Of a DNA stretch of 64,000 nucleotides, positions 22,798 to 33,533 are shown in pieces. Origin of the DNA: Choristoneura fumiferana (Eukaryota; Arthropoda; Insecta; Lepidoptera; Tortricidae). The stretch lies in the NCBI RefSeq assembly GCF_025370935.1, contig NC_133476.1:12903411-12967410 (forward strand), read 5' to 3'. Positions within the stretch are counted from its first letter, which is position 1. Each line of letters opens with the position of its first letter. The translations under genes were made by a program, and so were the position numbers. Below the pieces are notes generated by a model, which saw nothing but the letters and a program-made list of their open reading frames with translations, was not told the DNA's origin and did no database searches.

Positions 22798-24221
22798 TGT
22801 TATGTTTTTTAATATAATCACCGAAATTAGAAGTTTTACGTACCTAAATCCCTTCGTCCCTTTACATGATTTCAAAGTGCGGTTATCTTTAGTTCCATGC
22901 TCGTAGTCGACTGCTAAGTTAGATAAAAAAGCCCCTACATATTTAAATGTCGTTGCTCCCAAAATATTTCTCGAAGCGTACAACTTGAATTTAATCTATT
23001 TGTTATGATAACCATCGGTCATTGTAAAAAGCAATTCAGAGGTGTATTCGCACAATAAGGCCATTGGAACTCGTGATGGTTCGTGAATAGCGGTCGCGGG
23101 TCGCGATGTTCGCAGGAGGTGCGTCGGCGCTGGCTCATCGATCACCGCGCGCGTGGGCACACCGGCACAGTCGGTGCGATGGGACATTTCCGTGACTCAT
23201 TCACTTCTTATCTACGTAATTATAGGGTTTTGTACCGTAACTTGTACTGCTGCCACGTAACTCGGAGCTACAGGTACGCTTAATATCGGATTAGGACTTA
23301 TTTATAAACATTCCACGTGTTAACATATAACGGTACTATCGTAAAGATAGTGAATAATATGCTGTAATAGGAAATAGATACCTACATAAATGTTTACAAG
23401 CTTTTCCGACATTGTGCTCTGTTGATTCTGTACCTACAACTACGACGCAGAACGATTTTATGAGTTGTGGCTGCGCATTGTTACATACCGTTGTTATATC
23501 GACAATAGTTTGTCATCAAACTTAATCTCTACTCTACATCGAGATAGCGTTCAGAGTCGTTCTCATAATTACCTACTTCATTTTAGTTTAGTAAGGTAAT
23601 TGTATTTAGGTTGACATCATATTTTCAATGGGGTATCCTAACGGCTAGCTGGGTCTGGTAGTGATTGTAAATGTAATAGATGCACGCTTAATATCCAATT
23701 GGGGTAGTTTTTCATGTCTTCATGACCTAACTTCTAGTGTTGATTGAATAAAAAAACTGGACAGCACACGTACAGTAATATAAAGCAAAGCTTCGAACAA
23801 ATCTCACCACAAACATTGGGTTCTATTTACGTCAGGCCCCCGTGTAAGCCTTTCTGTTAATTGAACTGGTGTCTATCAATTGTCATTTGGGTACAGAACA
23901 AACAACCGTCTGTGTGATTGATTTGACATTATCATTGTTGCAAAACATCCAGTTACTCCTTGTATTTAGGTCTTTGACGTATAAATTATCTTGTGTTGCG
24001 TCGTATCGCTTTACTAAAGAAAGAGGAATACTTTGTTTACCTTTTTACCTGTGTCGAGTCGTACGGGTATTTTGTGCGCGTGAAAAACATCGAATGGCCC
24101 TAAATGTAACGCGCCCATGGGCCAGGAGTATAATTGCTTCCCCGGCCTTTCTTATTATGAGGATTCGGCTTTTACTGATAGTAGCTGGGTTGTACCTACT
24201 TATATTCAAGTTTATTATGTA
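22798..24221. other. Intron DNA, no gene seen
   Basis: A small GC-rich patch at about 23080-23180 stands out but has no donor in a usable frame. A long open frame around 23869-24225 lacks splice sites and codon character and is treated as chance. Confidence 0.35.
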
Positions 24222-24280
24222 CTAGCTTTTGCCCGCGACTTCGTCTGCGTAGATTTCGATGTTTACACAATACTCCATAT
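24222..24280 (+). mobile_element. Truncated 'actagcttttgcccgcg' repeat
   Basis: Only the 5' end of the family is present (ACTAGCTTTTGCCCGCGACT). It stops where the CAGTCAA MITE begins. Confidence 0.55.
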
Positions 24281-24282
24281 TA

Positions 24283-24397
24283 CAGTCAATGTCATAAATA
24301 AGTGATCACTTGTGTACCTTGTCACTTTAACTTCGTGTTTGAAAAGCCATACGAAATCGTGATAACAAAAGTAATCACTTATTTATGACGTTGACTG
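24283..24397. mobile_element. CAGTCAA MITE (115 bp) with TA duplication
   Basis: CAGTCAATGTCATAAATAAG at the left pairs with CTTATTTATGACGTTGACTG at the right; both sides are flanked by TA (24281-24282, 24398-24399). Non-coding. Confidence 0.8.
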
Positions 24398-24431
24398 TAC
24401 AGACTGGACAGTACCTAATAAGATTTTCTCG

Positions 24432-24895
24432 GGACAGGCTTGAAAAAGCTCACTTTCTCGAAACGTACACTTTCTCCAAAAGTGCGCTTCTTTAGAAGGA
24501 TCACTTTCTCGGAAGGTACACGCAAGGGCGTACCCAGCTTCTTGCCTAGGAGGGGGGGGGGAAGTCAGTTTTTTTAGGTCAGATCGCCTGCACTTGTATT
24601 GTCATACACACTACACAAAGACAACTACATGAAACACAAGGCATATGTAGTGTGTTGGGTGAACACCCGCAAAGGATCCTGCTTCATAGGTAAACGGGGC
24701 ATAATATATTGTAGAACATACAATTTCCAGGGGGGGCAGCTGCCCTCCCCTGCCCCCCCACCTGGGTATGCCCATGGGTACACGTCTCTAAAAGTGAACT
24801 TCCCAATAAGCACACTTTCTCAGATAGAGTGCATTTTCTCAGATAGAGCACATTCTCAGAAGATATATTTTCTGAGAAGGTGGACTTTCTCAAAT
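24432..24895. repeat. Degenerate TTCTC/GAA tandem array, split by a MITE
   Basis: At 24445-24515 and 24805-24895 a roughly 20-bp unit built on ACTTTCTC...GAA repeats at least eight times (for example ACTTTCTCGAAACGTAC, CACTTTCTCGGAAGGTAC, CACACTTTCTCAGATAGAG). The halves read as one array interrupted by the hAT element at 24523-24776. Some units resemble the TTCnnGAA core of heat-shock elements; no function is shown. Confidence 0.65.
24523..24776. mobile_element. hAT MITE (254 bp) with perfect 8-bp duplication
   Basis: The ends CAAGGGCGTACCCAG and CTGGGTATGCCCATG are inverted copies with one or two mismatches and start CAnGG as hAT ends do. The flanks GGTACACG (24515-24522) and GGTACACG (24777-24784) are identical 8-mers, the diagnostic hAT target duplication. 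No transposase; a non-autonomous copy. Confidence 0.85.
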
Positions 24896-25760
24896 TATGA
24901 ACAATCTTTACTAGCTATTAATAAATGTCTAAATTTAATAAAAACCGGGCAATCGCATGTCGAGCCATGCCAGTATAAGGTTCCGTGGTTGCTCAACCGT
25001 CACAATTGGTTCAGAAATTAGAAGGGAGGGACGCATATGTTTGAACTCTCCGAGCGATTATTTACTTACCACAGTATTTTTCAATTTTGACCAAGTTGCA
25101 TTCCAATATTATTATTTTTTATTTATTTCTGTGATAGATCGTTAAATATAAAGGTATAAAAATCATTTAATCTAGAGCGGTCGCTCTCAATTATATTTCT
25201 TTTTGTTATGAAAATTTGACTTAGTGATTTATGTAGTAAAAGTCAATTTTTTAGTCATTTAACTTTTTGAGTTATTACCGTTTTACTACGGAACCGCTTG
25301 GTTTTTTATAGTAAAATTTTGTGAGTCATGTATGTGTACTAGTTGTGAGTAAACTATATAAAAAATATAGCTCATAGCAAATATGAATCATAGCTCAAAG
25401 GCAGATATTGTTCTCTTATGTTGATATCCGTGCCCCCTCTTCTAAACTTAAGAGATAATTCGGCAAAATCCTTTTTCGGTGACGTATTCATGTCACAACG
25501 TATTAATTTTAATTTCAGTGCTGTTTAAGTTTAGAACTTAACTCAATCGAGTGTAGTGAATAAACCCCCCCCCTCTTTAGGGGTTAAATTTTTATAGCCT
25601 ATAACCTGGCCGGGGATTTTCTCGACAGTTTAGTAAAGTTTGCAGGTAAATCCGTTCAGCCGTTCTCAAGTGAAATAAACGACAAACAAATAAACAGACA
25701 ACCAGGTAAACAAACAAAAATTCTAAAAACTGTTGGAGCGTGTTCTGTTATTGATTCTAA
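24896..25760. other. Intron DNA with a repeat fragment
   Basis: About 25600-25720 matches the inner line of the 'actagctttt' family ('taaatccgttcagccgttct'). Otherwise no feature. Confidence 0.4.
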
Positions 25761-25901
25761 GGGGCTGTTTCACCATCCATTGATTAGTGTTAACTGGCGG
25801 TTAGGTGTGATGCCGTATCTATTTGTTTTATTCGAATAGACGGAGACGGCATCACATTTAACCGTCAGTTAACACTAATCAATGGATGGTAAAACAGCCC
25901 C
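25761..25901. mobile_element. MITE (141 bp) with TAA duplication
   Basis: GGGGCTGTTTCACCATCCAT and its inverted partner at the right end form arms of about 50 bp (ATTGATTAGTGTTAACTG pairs with CAGTTAACACTAATCAAT). TAA flanks both sides (25758-25760, 25902-25904), which fits a PIF/Harbinger-type TWA target. Confidence 0.85.
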
Positions 25902-25904
25902 TAA

Positions 25905-27173
25905 GTATCCTCAGTCTACTTTTTTTCGGATATCTTTTCATATTACAGACTTTCGACCCTCTTCAGCTTTATTATGTATAGATGAGTAGTTACTTGTGAT
26001 AATGCACGGTCGGTGGAGGCGATGAGAACTGTCGGGATAACGAAGGTCTGGCCCAGCCAGCCATTCATACCTTAGAAAAATTATAGTGAGTGCAATATTG
26101 ATAGTCAAACTTCTAAGAGAAGGTTCCGCGACGTCAATTCAACAATAATTGACGAACAAAGAATTTAAGTATGATCTGACTGAAGTTGGCTCGAAAACTG
26201 TTCACTTAACGTTATTTTGGCTCAAGACTGAAGATGTCTCTTGAATTTTAAATGACTAATTCAACCGTGCTTTGTTTTATGCATGACCGGATCGACCCGA
26301 AACTTTCTTCAGTTCATCCTGTTCAGTCTGTGATTTTGAAATGTTTGCGATTTATTCAGAAATCTACTTTTCTGGTATATATATCGAATGATAAATACCT
26401 ACTTACATGTTAAAAATACTCGTACTCTGTGAACTTAGCTTGTGCTAACACGCCATCACAAGATACATAGTTTCTCTTTTGTATGTTCCCCGTTAGTATT
26501 GTGATGGGCACGGACAGTCTTCAACAATACACTTTCGACATAATGGGGCCATTTATTCAGTCAATGTATGTATGAGTGAGTACATTGTGTACAGATGTAT
26601 TATCAGTGCCGTCGTGAAGCCTGTGTCTTTAGGTTTTTCTAACGTTGATGACATTGAAGCATGTGACAGATACGTATCTACCGAGAGAGATCGCTGAGCT
26701 TACGCATGAGTTCTCCACCATCACAAAGTTTTGCTTAAGTTGCGGCACTAGGTACTAATTATACTTTACTTCTTAGACATCCACGCAATCTTTGACATAA
26801 TGTTATAAGTTTTCCTTGTCAGTACGATTAATAGAACAGTAAACAGTTCTAATCAAGTCCTAATAGGTACACTTTTGCTATCGTACTTTATGTTATATAG
26901 TTTCCTAAGTTTTAGTACCAGTCTCATTTCATAGCACATATTGATAAATAAATATTTATGCTTTTTCCAATGACTTGAGAGTTTATTTTGGTAATTTATA
27001 CAAACAGTCTAATGACTTTCGGAGTAATTCCATAGCATCACCAGCATATTTTCAAGTAATTAGTTTTAAAAGTCTGCTTTAGTAGCACTAGGGAATGTGA
27101 GTAATCTCTTTGCGCTGTTCATACTTGGAATATTAAAGTCAAATTAGTTTAATGTCTGTGTTTTTGTTTGCAG
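25905..27173. other. Intron DNA upstream of the first common exon, no gene seen
   Basis: AT-rich; no repeat ends or ORFs recognised. It ends in a good acceptor (TGTTTTTGTTTGCAG). Confidence 0.4.
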
Positions 27174-27344
27174 CCAAGAAACAGAATGGCACGACGACGG
27201 TGCGCACGAATAGCCTGGGATCGGGCGCGCGCACGCCTCCGGTCGAGAGGACTAAGTCCAAGTTCTCGGCCCTCGGTAGACTCTTCAAACCGTGGAAATG
27301 GAAGCGGAAAAAGAAATCAGACAAATTTGAAGCAGCCTCTAGAA
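27174..27344 (+). CDS. Phactr: PHACTR common exon 1: basic motif before RPEL1
   Basis: Phase 1 in, phase 1 out (171 bp). It encodes KKQNGTTTVRTNSLGSGART, then PPVERTKSKFSALGRLFKPW and KWKRKKKSDKFEAASR. The family signature PP..R.SKF..LGR.FKPWKW is as in vertebrate PHACTRs, where this basic cluster beside RPEL1 acts in nuclear import and is masked by actin. The first codon is completed by the last base of whichever first exon is used. The donor is GTAAGT. A Ser/Thr-rich stretch before PP may be phosphorylated; that is inference. Confidence 0.9.
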
Positions 27345-28144
27345 GTAAGTTACCTAACGTCATGCATTCCTTATTTAAAGTGGACCGTTACGTTCCTCAC
27401 ATTTTATTTGCATCGATCCAAGAAAGGTTGTAAGTGCCAAAGAGAGGTTTTTTCCCAAAAAAATGCTAAAATGAATATCTTTTGAAATAATTGCTTGTTT
27501 AAAGATATTCTTCAATTCTTGTTTATCTATTAATTTCATGAAACCTGCTCTAAAGATTTTAATTAAATTTGTTTTGGTTTCGGGAGCAAAAATAATCGAT
27601 CTACCTTAAAGCAATTTTGGTTCCTAGGCTACCATCCATGTAAGCCATCGTGACATTTATTTTATGCGATAAGCATTATGTTATGGATGAACAAATCAAA
27701 TTATTTACTAAGATAAGATTCTATGGTGGCCCAGGAATCTAATTGGTTTGACTGTACCTTTGCATACGATATAATCCCACACTCATTAATTTGTACTTTT
27801 TGTACTATAACATGGTTGAAGCCGTGATTGTAGTTTTATCTCTAGGAATATAATACAGCTTCAACCATCTTACTGTGACATATATATAAGTTAAGCAATC
27901 ACGTTTTGCAATGTTTATCATTGGATGGATTGGTCATTATTTAGGTAAATTAGGGTTATTACTCATTGTTCATAACATAAGCATAGACCTTTACTTATAT
28001 TAAATTAAAGTCTGTAACACCCTAATAATTTTACCACTCCTGAACAGCTGCTCGCCAAAGAGCTATCATCATACGTTTTCATAGCATATAAAATTTATAT
28101 GAGTACCTCCTGAATTATAATATTTTTTTTATTTTCCTTTGCAG

Positions 28145-28243
28145 CTTTAGAAAGGAAGATATCCGTCCGAGCTAATAGAGATGAGTTGGTGCAGAAAGGA
28201 ATTCTCCTGCCGGAGAGTCCGATCACACCAGTGCCTGAAGCCA
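28145..28243 (+). CDS. Phactr: PHACTR common exon 2: RPEL1
   Basis: A 99-bp phase 1-1 exon that starts after TTCCTTTGCAG and ends at GTAAGA. It reads LERKISVRANRDELVQKGIL then LPESPITPVPEA. The RPEL1 core is RANRDEL, with Ala where the consensus has Pro; vertebrate PHACTR RPEL1 also departs from RPxxxEL. RPEL1 is the actin-sensing repeat coupled to nuclear import in vertebrate PHACTR1. The exon can be skipped without a frameshift. Confidence 0.9.
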
Positions 28244-28387
28244 GTAAGACCTTGTATTTACATACGTAAAAATATAAATAATAATATTTGATCCCGTTTT
28301 CATACAGAAAACTTCTTGTTATCTCAAGACCTGTGCTGGTAATACAACAAAACTATCCACAGTTCTCATTTCCTATGTTTAGTTATT

Positions 28388-29188
28388 AGGGTTCCGTAGC
28401 CAAAATGGCTAAAACGGAACCCTTATAGTTTCGCCATATCTGTCTGTCTGTCTGTCTGTCCGTCTGCGGGTTTGCTCAGGAACTATCAATGCTAGAAAGC
28501 TGTAATTTTGCACGAATGTATATGGAAACTGTGCCGGGTAAGATAAAAATTAAAAAAAATAATAATTTTAACTATGCCGAGTGCAATAAAAAATTAAAAA
28601 AATAATTTTTTTAGAGTACCTCCAAAAGACGTAAAGTGAGGGTGATTTCTTTTTTCTCATCCAATCGTGTAGTGTGGGGTATCGTTGGATCGGTCTTTTA
28701 AAACCATTAGGGGGTTGCTAAAACGATTTTTCGATTCAGTGATTTCTTTGCAAAATATTCAACTTTTAAGTGCAAATTTTCATTAAAATCGAGCGTCAAC
28801 CCCCACCCCCCCTTTAAAATCTAAACCGGTGGGTGGAAAAATTGGAAAAAAATTAGGATGGTAGTAAGTATACCAAACTTACAAGGAAAACTATAACGGT
28901 TAAGTTTTCTTGAGAATTATTAGTAGTTTAAGAGTAAATAGCAGCCTAAGGTATAAGATATTATAGAGGTTTTTCCGAAGCGGGGGTAGATTTTTTTTGA
29001 CATTCATAAGTGCTTGTTATATACTGAATTGAATAAAGATATTTTGACGTTGACTTTGACTTTTATACCTAAACTTGGAATAATCCGTACAAAATACGAA
29101 ATCCTTAGAAATATATTACTTCATTTTTTCGTAATGGCTACGGAACCCTATTTCGGGCGTGTCCGACACGCTCTTGGCCGTTTTTTTT
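28388..29188 (+). mobile_element. 'GGTTCCG' repeat, copy 4, with nested LINE tail
   Basis: A full-length copy from 'agggttccgtagccaaaatg' to 'acacgctcttggccg'. Compared with copy 2 it carries an extra block, about 28955-29065, made of the LINE/SINE tail 'ttttttgacattcataagtg' ... 'attttgacgttgactttgac', the same tail as at 14529. So the tail element jumped after this repeat was in place. Confidence 0.75.
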
Positions 29189-30162
29189 AGATGGGATCTT
29201 ACCAAACAAATGGACATACAAAATTTCTTATTTCTAACGAGCACTCTTGCTAGTATGCTACGCGTTGTATATAAATCGTAAACTTGATCATAATAACGTA
29301 CTCTTATTTTACATACTAAAAATAAACTCTGAAATTTTTGAGCTTAAGTTAAAAACTAAAAAAAAGATGCCCCAATAGAAAGAAGGATCCTAAGGACAAA
29401 AAAAACTCTTAGTCTGAAAAATTACTGATTCCTTCCTTGGGGGAATTTAGAAACCACTACTCGTATTTAACTGCGGGGCTGGCGAACTCAAATTGTTTCT
29501 TGCTGTTCCCTGTCTTCACCTCCTTTGCAGAGCATTATCATAATTATGCACGCCACTTTTATGTTTCGCATTAGCCTCTATTACTTGTAGTTTTATGTTA
29601 GTGTCCCTCGCCACACCTAAAACAACCTTCTGTAAAACAACCCTGCCTGCGTATAGTGACTGACAAAAACAGACAAGTTCTTAGGGTTCTGTCGGCAACA
29701 ACGGAACCATTGTAAGATCACTTTATTCTCCGTCTATCCGTCCATCCCAAGACCCCTTTTTTGCACTAATGCGTAGATGTATCCAACTGAAATGAATATC
29801 AAAGACTAAGGGCTGCTACCCCTTGGGTCAATGAAAACAATGAAACGGTTTTTAAAAAGGTGCTACCGTACAAATTACCGGGGAATCAATATCTATACTA
29901 TAGGGTACATCCAGTTGTCCCATAAACTTGAAATGTGGTATTACTTTATGGGTAGCTCTTATAGCACAACATATGTGAACATTCTGAAAATCTTAAGTTC
30001 TTGGGTTTGACCATATTATCCTCATATATTCAGAAAATATTTTTTTAACCTGATTTTATAATCTGTTGAAAACTTTTAAGCTCACAGGCTGCGGTATTTT
30101 ATTTTTCTAGCATGTAACTGGTTCATTTGTTATATTTTGATGACACTAGTTATTGTACACAG
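29189..30162. other. Intron DNA, no gene seen
   Basis: A short 'tagggttctgtcggcaacaa' remnant of the GGTTCCG family lies at 29682-29760. Otherwise nothing recognised. Confidence 0.4.
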
Positions 30163-30357
30163 ATGAAGACTCTCCTACGTATGGCGAGGAGGCTCGAGCG
30201 GAGGCGCCGGGCAGCATGGACCGCGGCATCAGCAACGCACACGCCGCGCTACAGGCGCAGCTAGCGACGCAGATGCAGCATCAACAGGCGGCGTTGGCGA
30301 ACGCGCTCGCCGCCGCCGCCGCCGCGCATTCCATGCATCAGAACAACAATGTCATAG
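30163..30357 (+). CDS. Phactr: PHACTR common exon 3: Ala/Gln-rich linker
   Basis: A 195-bp phase 1-1 exon (acceptor TTGTACACAG, donor GTTAGT). It encodes EDSPTYGEEARAEAPGSMDR, GISNAHAALQAQLATQMQHQ and a tail with QQAALANALAAAAAAHSM. The low-complexity Ala/Gln run is probably a disordered or helical spacer and is not conserved with vertebrates as far as I can see. GC content is much higher than the flanks, and frame continuity on both sides supports it as a real exon. Confidence 0.85.
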
Positions 30358-30926
30358 GTTAGTAATACATTTCTTTTGAACTTGCCAATTCTGCTTCATT
30401 ATGTTAGCCATGGCTTTTCAGTATCCAGCCCCCCTGGAAAATAACCTTTGATAAGCCAAATAGTCCACTACTTAGCCATAATAAAGTACCCATGAATCCG
30501 CTTTGGGAGCTCCTTGCGGTGTAGGATGTATATTAGCATATTAGCTTGTGGCGTTATCAGCAAGCCTTGGTCCTATTGAAGCAACGTTACAGATTAGCAA
30601 TAGTCACATGGCAATGCTAGTAGACGCCCACTGACAGTGACCACGGTGTCAGGAATTTGTCTGTTTTTCAACCTGATTTTTAAATGTAAGCAAAACTAGA
30701 TGTGAAAATAAACGGGTCGACTCTAAAATTGAAGTTGAAGGCTATGACAAGCGGCAATGAATTTGAGCGGCGCCACTCTTCAAACATACTGTCAGTTGCC
30801 TTTGATTGAAAGGGATGTAAGATGCTACAGCAGTGCCGTTTGTACAGAAAATCAGAAAAATTATGAATTATAATGAATAATTTATTGAATCAGGCGTTAC
30901 TTTGCGGAGGTACATAATAATATCAA

Positions 30927-31310
30927 TGAACTAAAATAATTTCTTTGCTCACCCTTATGATAGCTAAGTTTATGCAAAATATGCCTGTTCATGCAGTTCC
31001 TCCACCTCCACACTGTAAGAGCACACATAAATCACAGAAACCAATCTATCACCACCACCATCACACTACACCGTCGCATTTCGAACTCAACCAGAGCTCA
31101 TCTTCAGAGCAACACAACCGTACACCATGCTACCAGATGTTAGACTAAGCAGCAGTCAGTAGTGTTGTGGTTGTGATACTCGTAGATGGGTTTCTGTGAT
31201 TTGTGTGTGTTTTTACAGTGTGGAGGTGGAGAAACTGCATGAACACGCATATTTTGCATACACTTAGCTATCATAAGGTCGCGGGTGACCAAAGAAATTC
31301 TTTTAGTTCA
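30927..31310. mobile_element. Foldback MITE with about 115-bp arms
   Basis: 'tgaactaaaa' and the following arm (CTTATGATAGCTAAGTTTAT, CCTCCACCTCCACACTGTAA) pair with the inverted arm ending 'ttttagttca' at 31310. An open frame inside with a His-rich tract is a by-product of the element. Confidence 0.75.
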
Positions 31311-31537
31311 ATTATAATGAAAAAAAATAAAATGCAAGGCATGTATAATATGAACCGTCTAGTCTGTTGTTTGTGTTAGTATATTGTACTTGTTTTACGA
31401 ATTATAGACACTTCAGTTACAAGAATAGAACTTGGACTAATTTAAACATAAATTCTCCTATGATTGGTTTTTTGGAGTCTTTTTTTTTAATTATTTCAGC
31501 TTTAAATTCGTTACTTTTACGGGTATCCCGTGAAACC

Positions 31538-31985
31538 ATATCGAAAATACAAACTGAGACATGGATGCACAGAAAAACCAGAAAAAGAGACCAGCGCTGG
31601 GAATTGAACCCAGGTCTTCAGCAATCCGTGTTGCGTGCTACATGTATTACAAAACAAAAAGACTCCAAAAAACCAATCATAATTTGATTGCTTAGTAGCG
31701 ACATCTCTTGTCTGGGTGAGCGGTTAGTTCCAAAAGAATGTGACGTCTCTCGATGAGAGCGAAACATAGATGTCGCTAGTGCTGCTGCTTAAGCAGCGTA
31801 GTGGAAAAAAGCAACCTGAGATATGTGACAATAGGAGAAATTCGTGTCTAGACTCCTGTCCAGCGGTGGTGTGGGGGTTATAGCACGCAGCACGGATTGC
31901 TGAGGACCTGGGTTCGATTCCCAGCGCTGGTCTCCTTTTCTGGATTTTTTGTGCGTCCATGTCTCAGTTTGTATTTTCGATATAA
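31538..31985. repeat. Inverted pair of tRNA-like SINE fragments
   Basis: About 31538-31650 and 31877-31985 are reverse complements. The right copy has a tRNA-like B box (GGTTCGATTCCC) closing with CAGCGCTGG and an upstream A-box-like 'tggtgtgggggttatagca'. The left copy sits inside a second inverted repeat ('tatgattggttttttggagt' at 31457, its partner at 31662). Too imperfect to be a working tRNA gene. Confidence 0.6.
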
Positions 31986-33400
31986 ATTCTCTTTTTTATG
32001 GAAGCTCTTTCATTAAATCGTATCAATACTATCAATCACACGGGGAAACATCTACATGAACGACAATAAGTAATAATTCATATTATAAATTTATTAACAT
32101 TATATTTTTGTTTAATTTTTTTTCGCTTTGCCAATTTAAGTAGCTTTTGTAAAAACAAACTGTTAAGTTAACCCAATTTAGGTGTGGTTACTATAGCCCG
32201 CGTGGGAACTATGGCCCATGCCCTCTTGTTCTGAGAGGAGGCCTGTGCCCAGCAGTGTTACGTATATAGGCTGGATGATGAGGTGTGGTTAGCCTCTTAG
32301 GAACACTTCACTAAACACGAATCTATCCTTTCAAATCATTCTTGCTTTAGTGTCCAGAAATGGCAACCATGTTAAAAACTATTTCAATTAAAATAATTGA
32401 AAAAGCTACTGGACCGAAAAAAATACCTCGTAAGTACCAATCGACGATTTCCGGATGCTTTCTAAACTTGGATAATTACGGAAAGTATATACCTAGGTAC
32501 TAAACAAACTAACAAAAGCTGTTAGTTCTGAGTTCTGTAGGAAGCATAGTGTAAACTATTCTGTGTATCCATCCTAGTTTACTGGTTTCCAATTCAAAAC
32601 TGGGTCCACATATGAGCAGTAAGAAAAGGGTTAAATCTTCAATTGGGCTTGAATACCGCCCTTTTCAACCCGGCGGTAACTATATGTGCAGTGATTGGAG
32701 CCCACGAGACCAGTCAATTATTATTGTTTGGTCCGGGTATCATAGCGTATAAAAGAGCGGCAAAGTAGGGTCCAAATATCCCATAAACACTCGTAGAATA
32801 TTATATTATCCTTCCATATTGCAGAAGGGAGGTAAATGTTCATCGTATTATTTCGACAGTGAACAAGGGAAGCTCATTATTTATTACGTTCCCCAACTTT
32901 GGCAAAAATGAAGCAGTCTCTTTGAAACAGAATTATATACCGTGGAGCGCAATTCGCCATGACCGTGCTAAGCGACTCGTATATATTAATTGAATAACTG
33001 TACTAATTAGTCCCAAAGCTTTTCTAATTAAAAATTACCTGAAGTTATAATTTCAACCACTCATGACTTACAAATGAGCTCTTAACTGGGTTATAACTGG
33101 TAGTTATGTAGTAAATGTTGGACGCGCATTGATGAGTGGATAGGATTGGCGCGTGTGGGGAATTAGCGACGTCCTGGCAGGACGCTCGCCGTGCGTTGAC
33201 CTGCAGGCCGCTCGGAATCCATAGGCATGGCAATAATGACGTCACTAAACTTTAATAACTCTATACGTATGTAGGTACCTACGTAGAACAATAGTTGTAA
33301 AGTAATGAAGACAAAAAAAAATGAGAGACTGATAGAAAATAAATCAAGAAGCCAACCTTATTTACCATGACTATAATTTTTAACTCCTGCATCTCTTGTA
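31986..33400. other. Intron DNA with one LINE tail
   Basis: 32184-32282 is a LINE 3' tail ('ctgagaggaggcctgtgccc' ... 'tataggctggatgatga'), plus orientation. A GC-richer patch at 33150-33220 has no usable exon. Nothing else seen. Confidence 0.45.
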
Positions 33401-33533
33401 CAGTCAAGGGCATAAATATATGTAAGTTACCAAGGCGTCAAAAATATCTGTGCACCTTTATGTCACTAACCATGAGGTCGATGTATACATTTATATGACG
33501 CTGTAGCTGTATAGATATTTATGTCCTCGACTG
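33401..33533. mobile_element. CAGTCAAG MITE (133 bp)
   Basis: CAGTCAAGGGCATAAATATA pairs with the right end ATATTTATGTCCTCGACTG; TA lies before the left end. Same termini as 16872. Confidence 0.7.

Noticed and set aside
23869..24225. 118-codon open frame in intron 1
   Set aside because: It has no in-frame ATG context, splice sites or recognisable domain; likely chance in AT-rich sequence.
30945..31148. Open frame with a His-rich segment between PHACTR exons
   Set aside because: It lies entirely in the left arm and loop of a foldback MITE.
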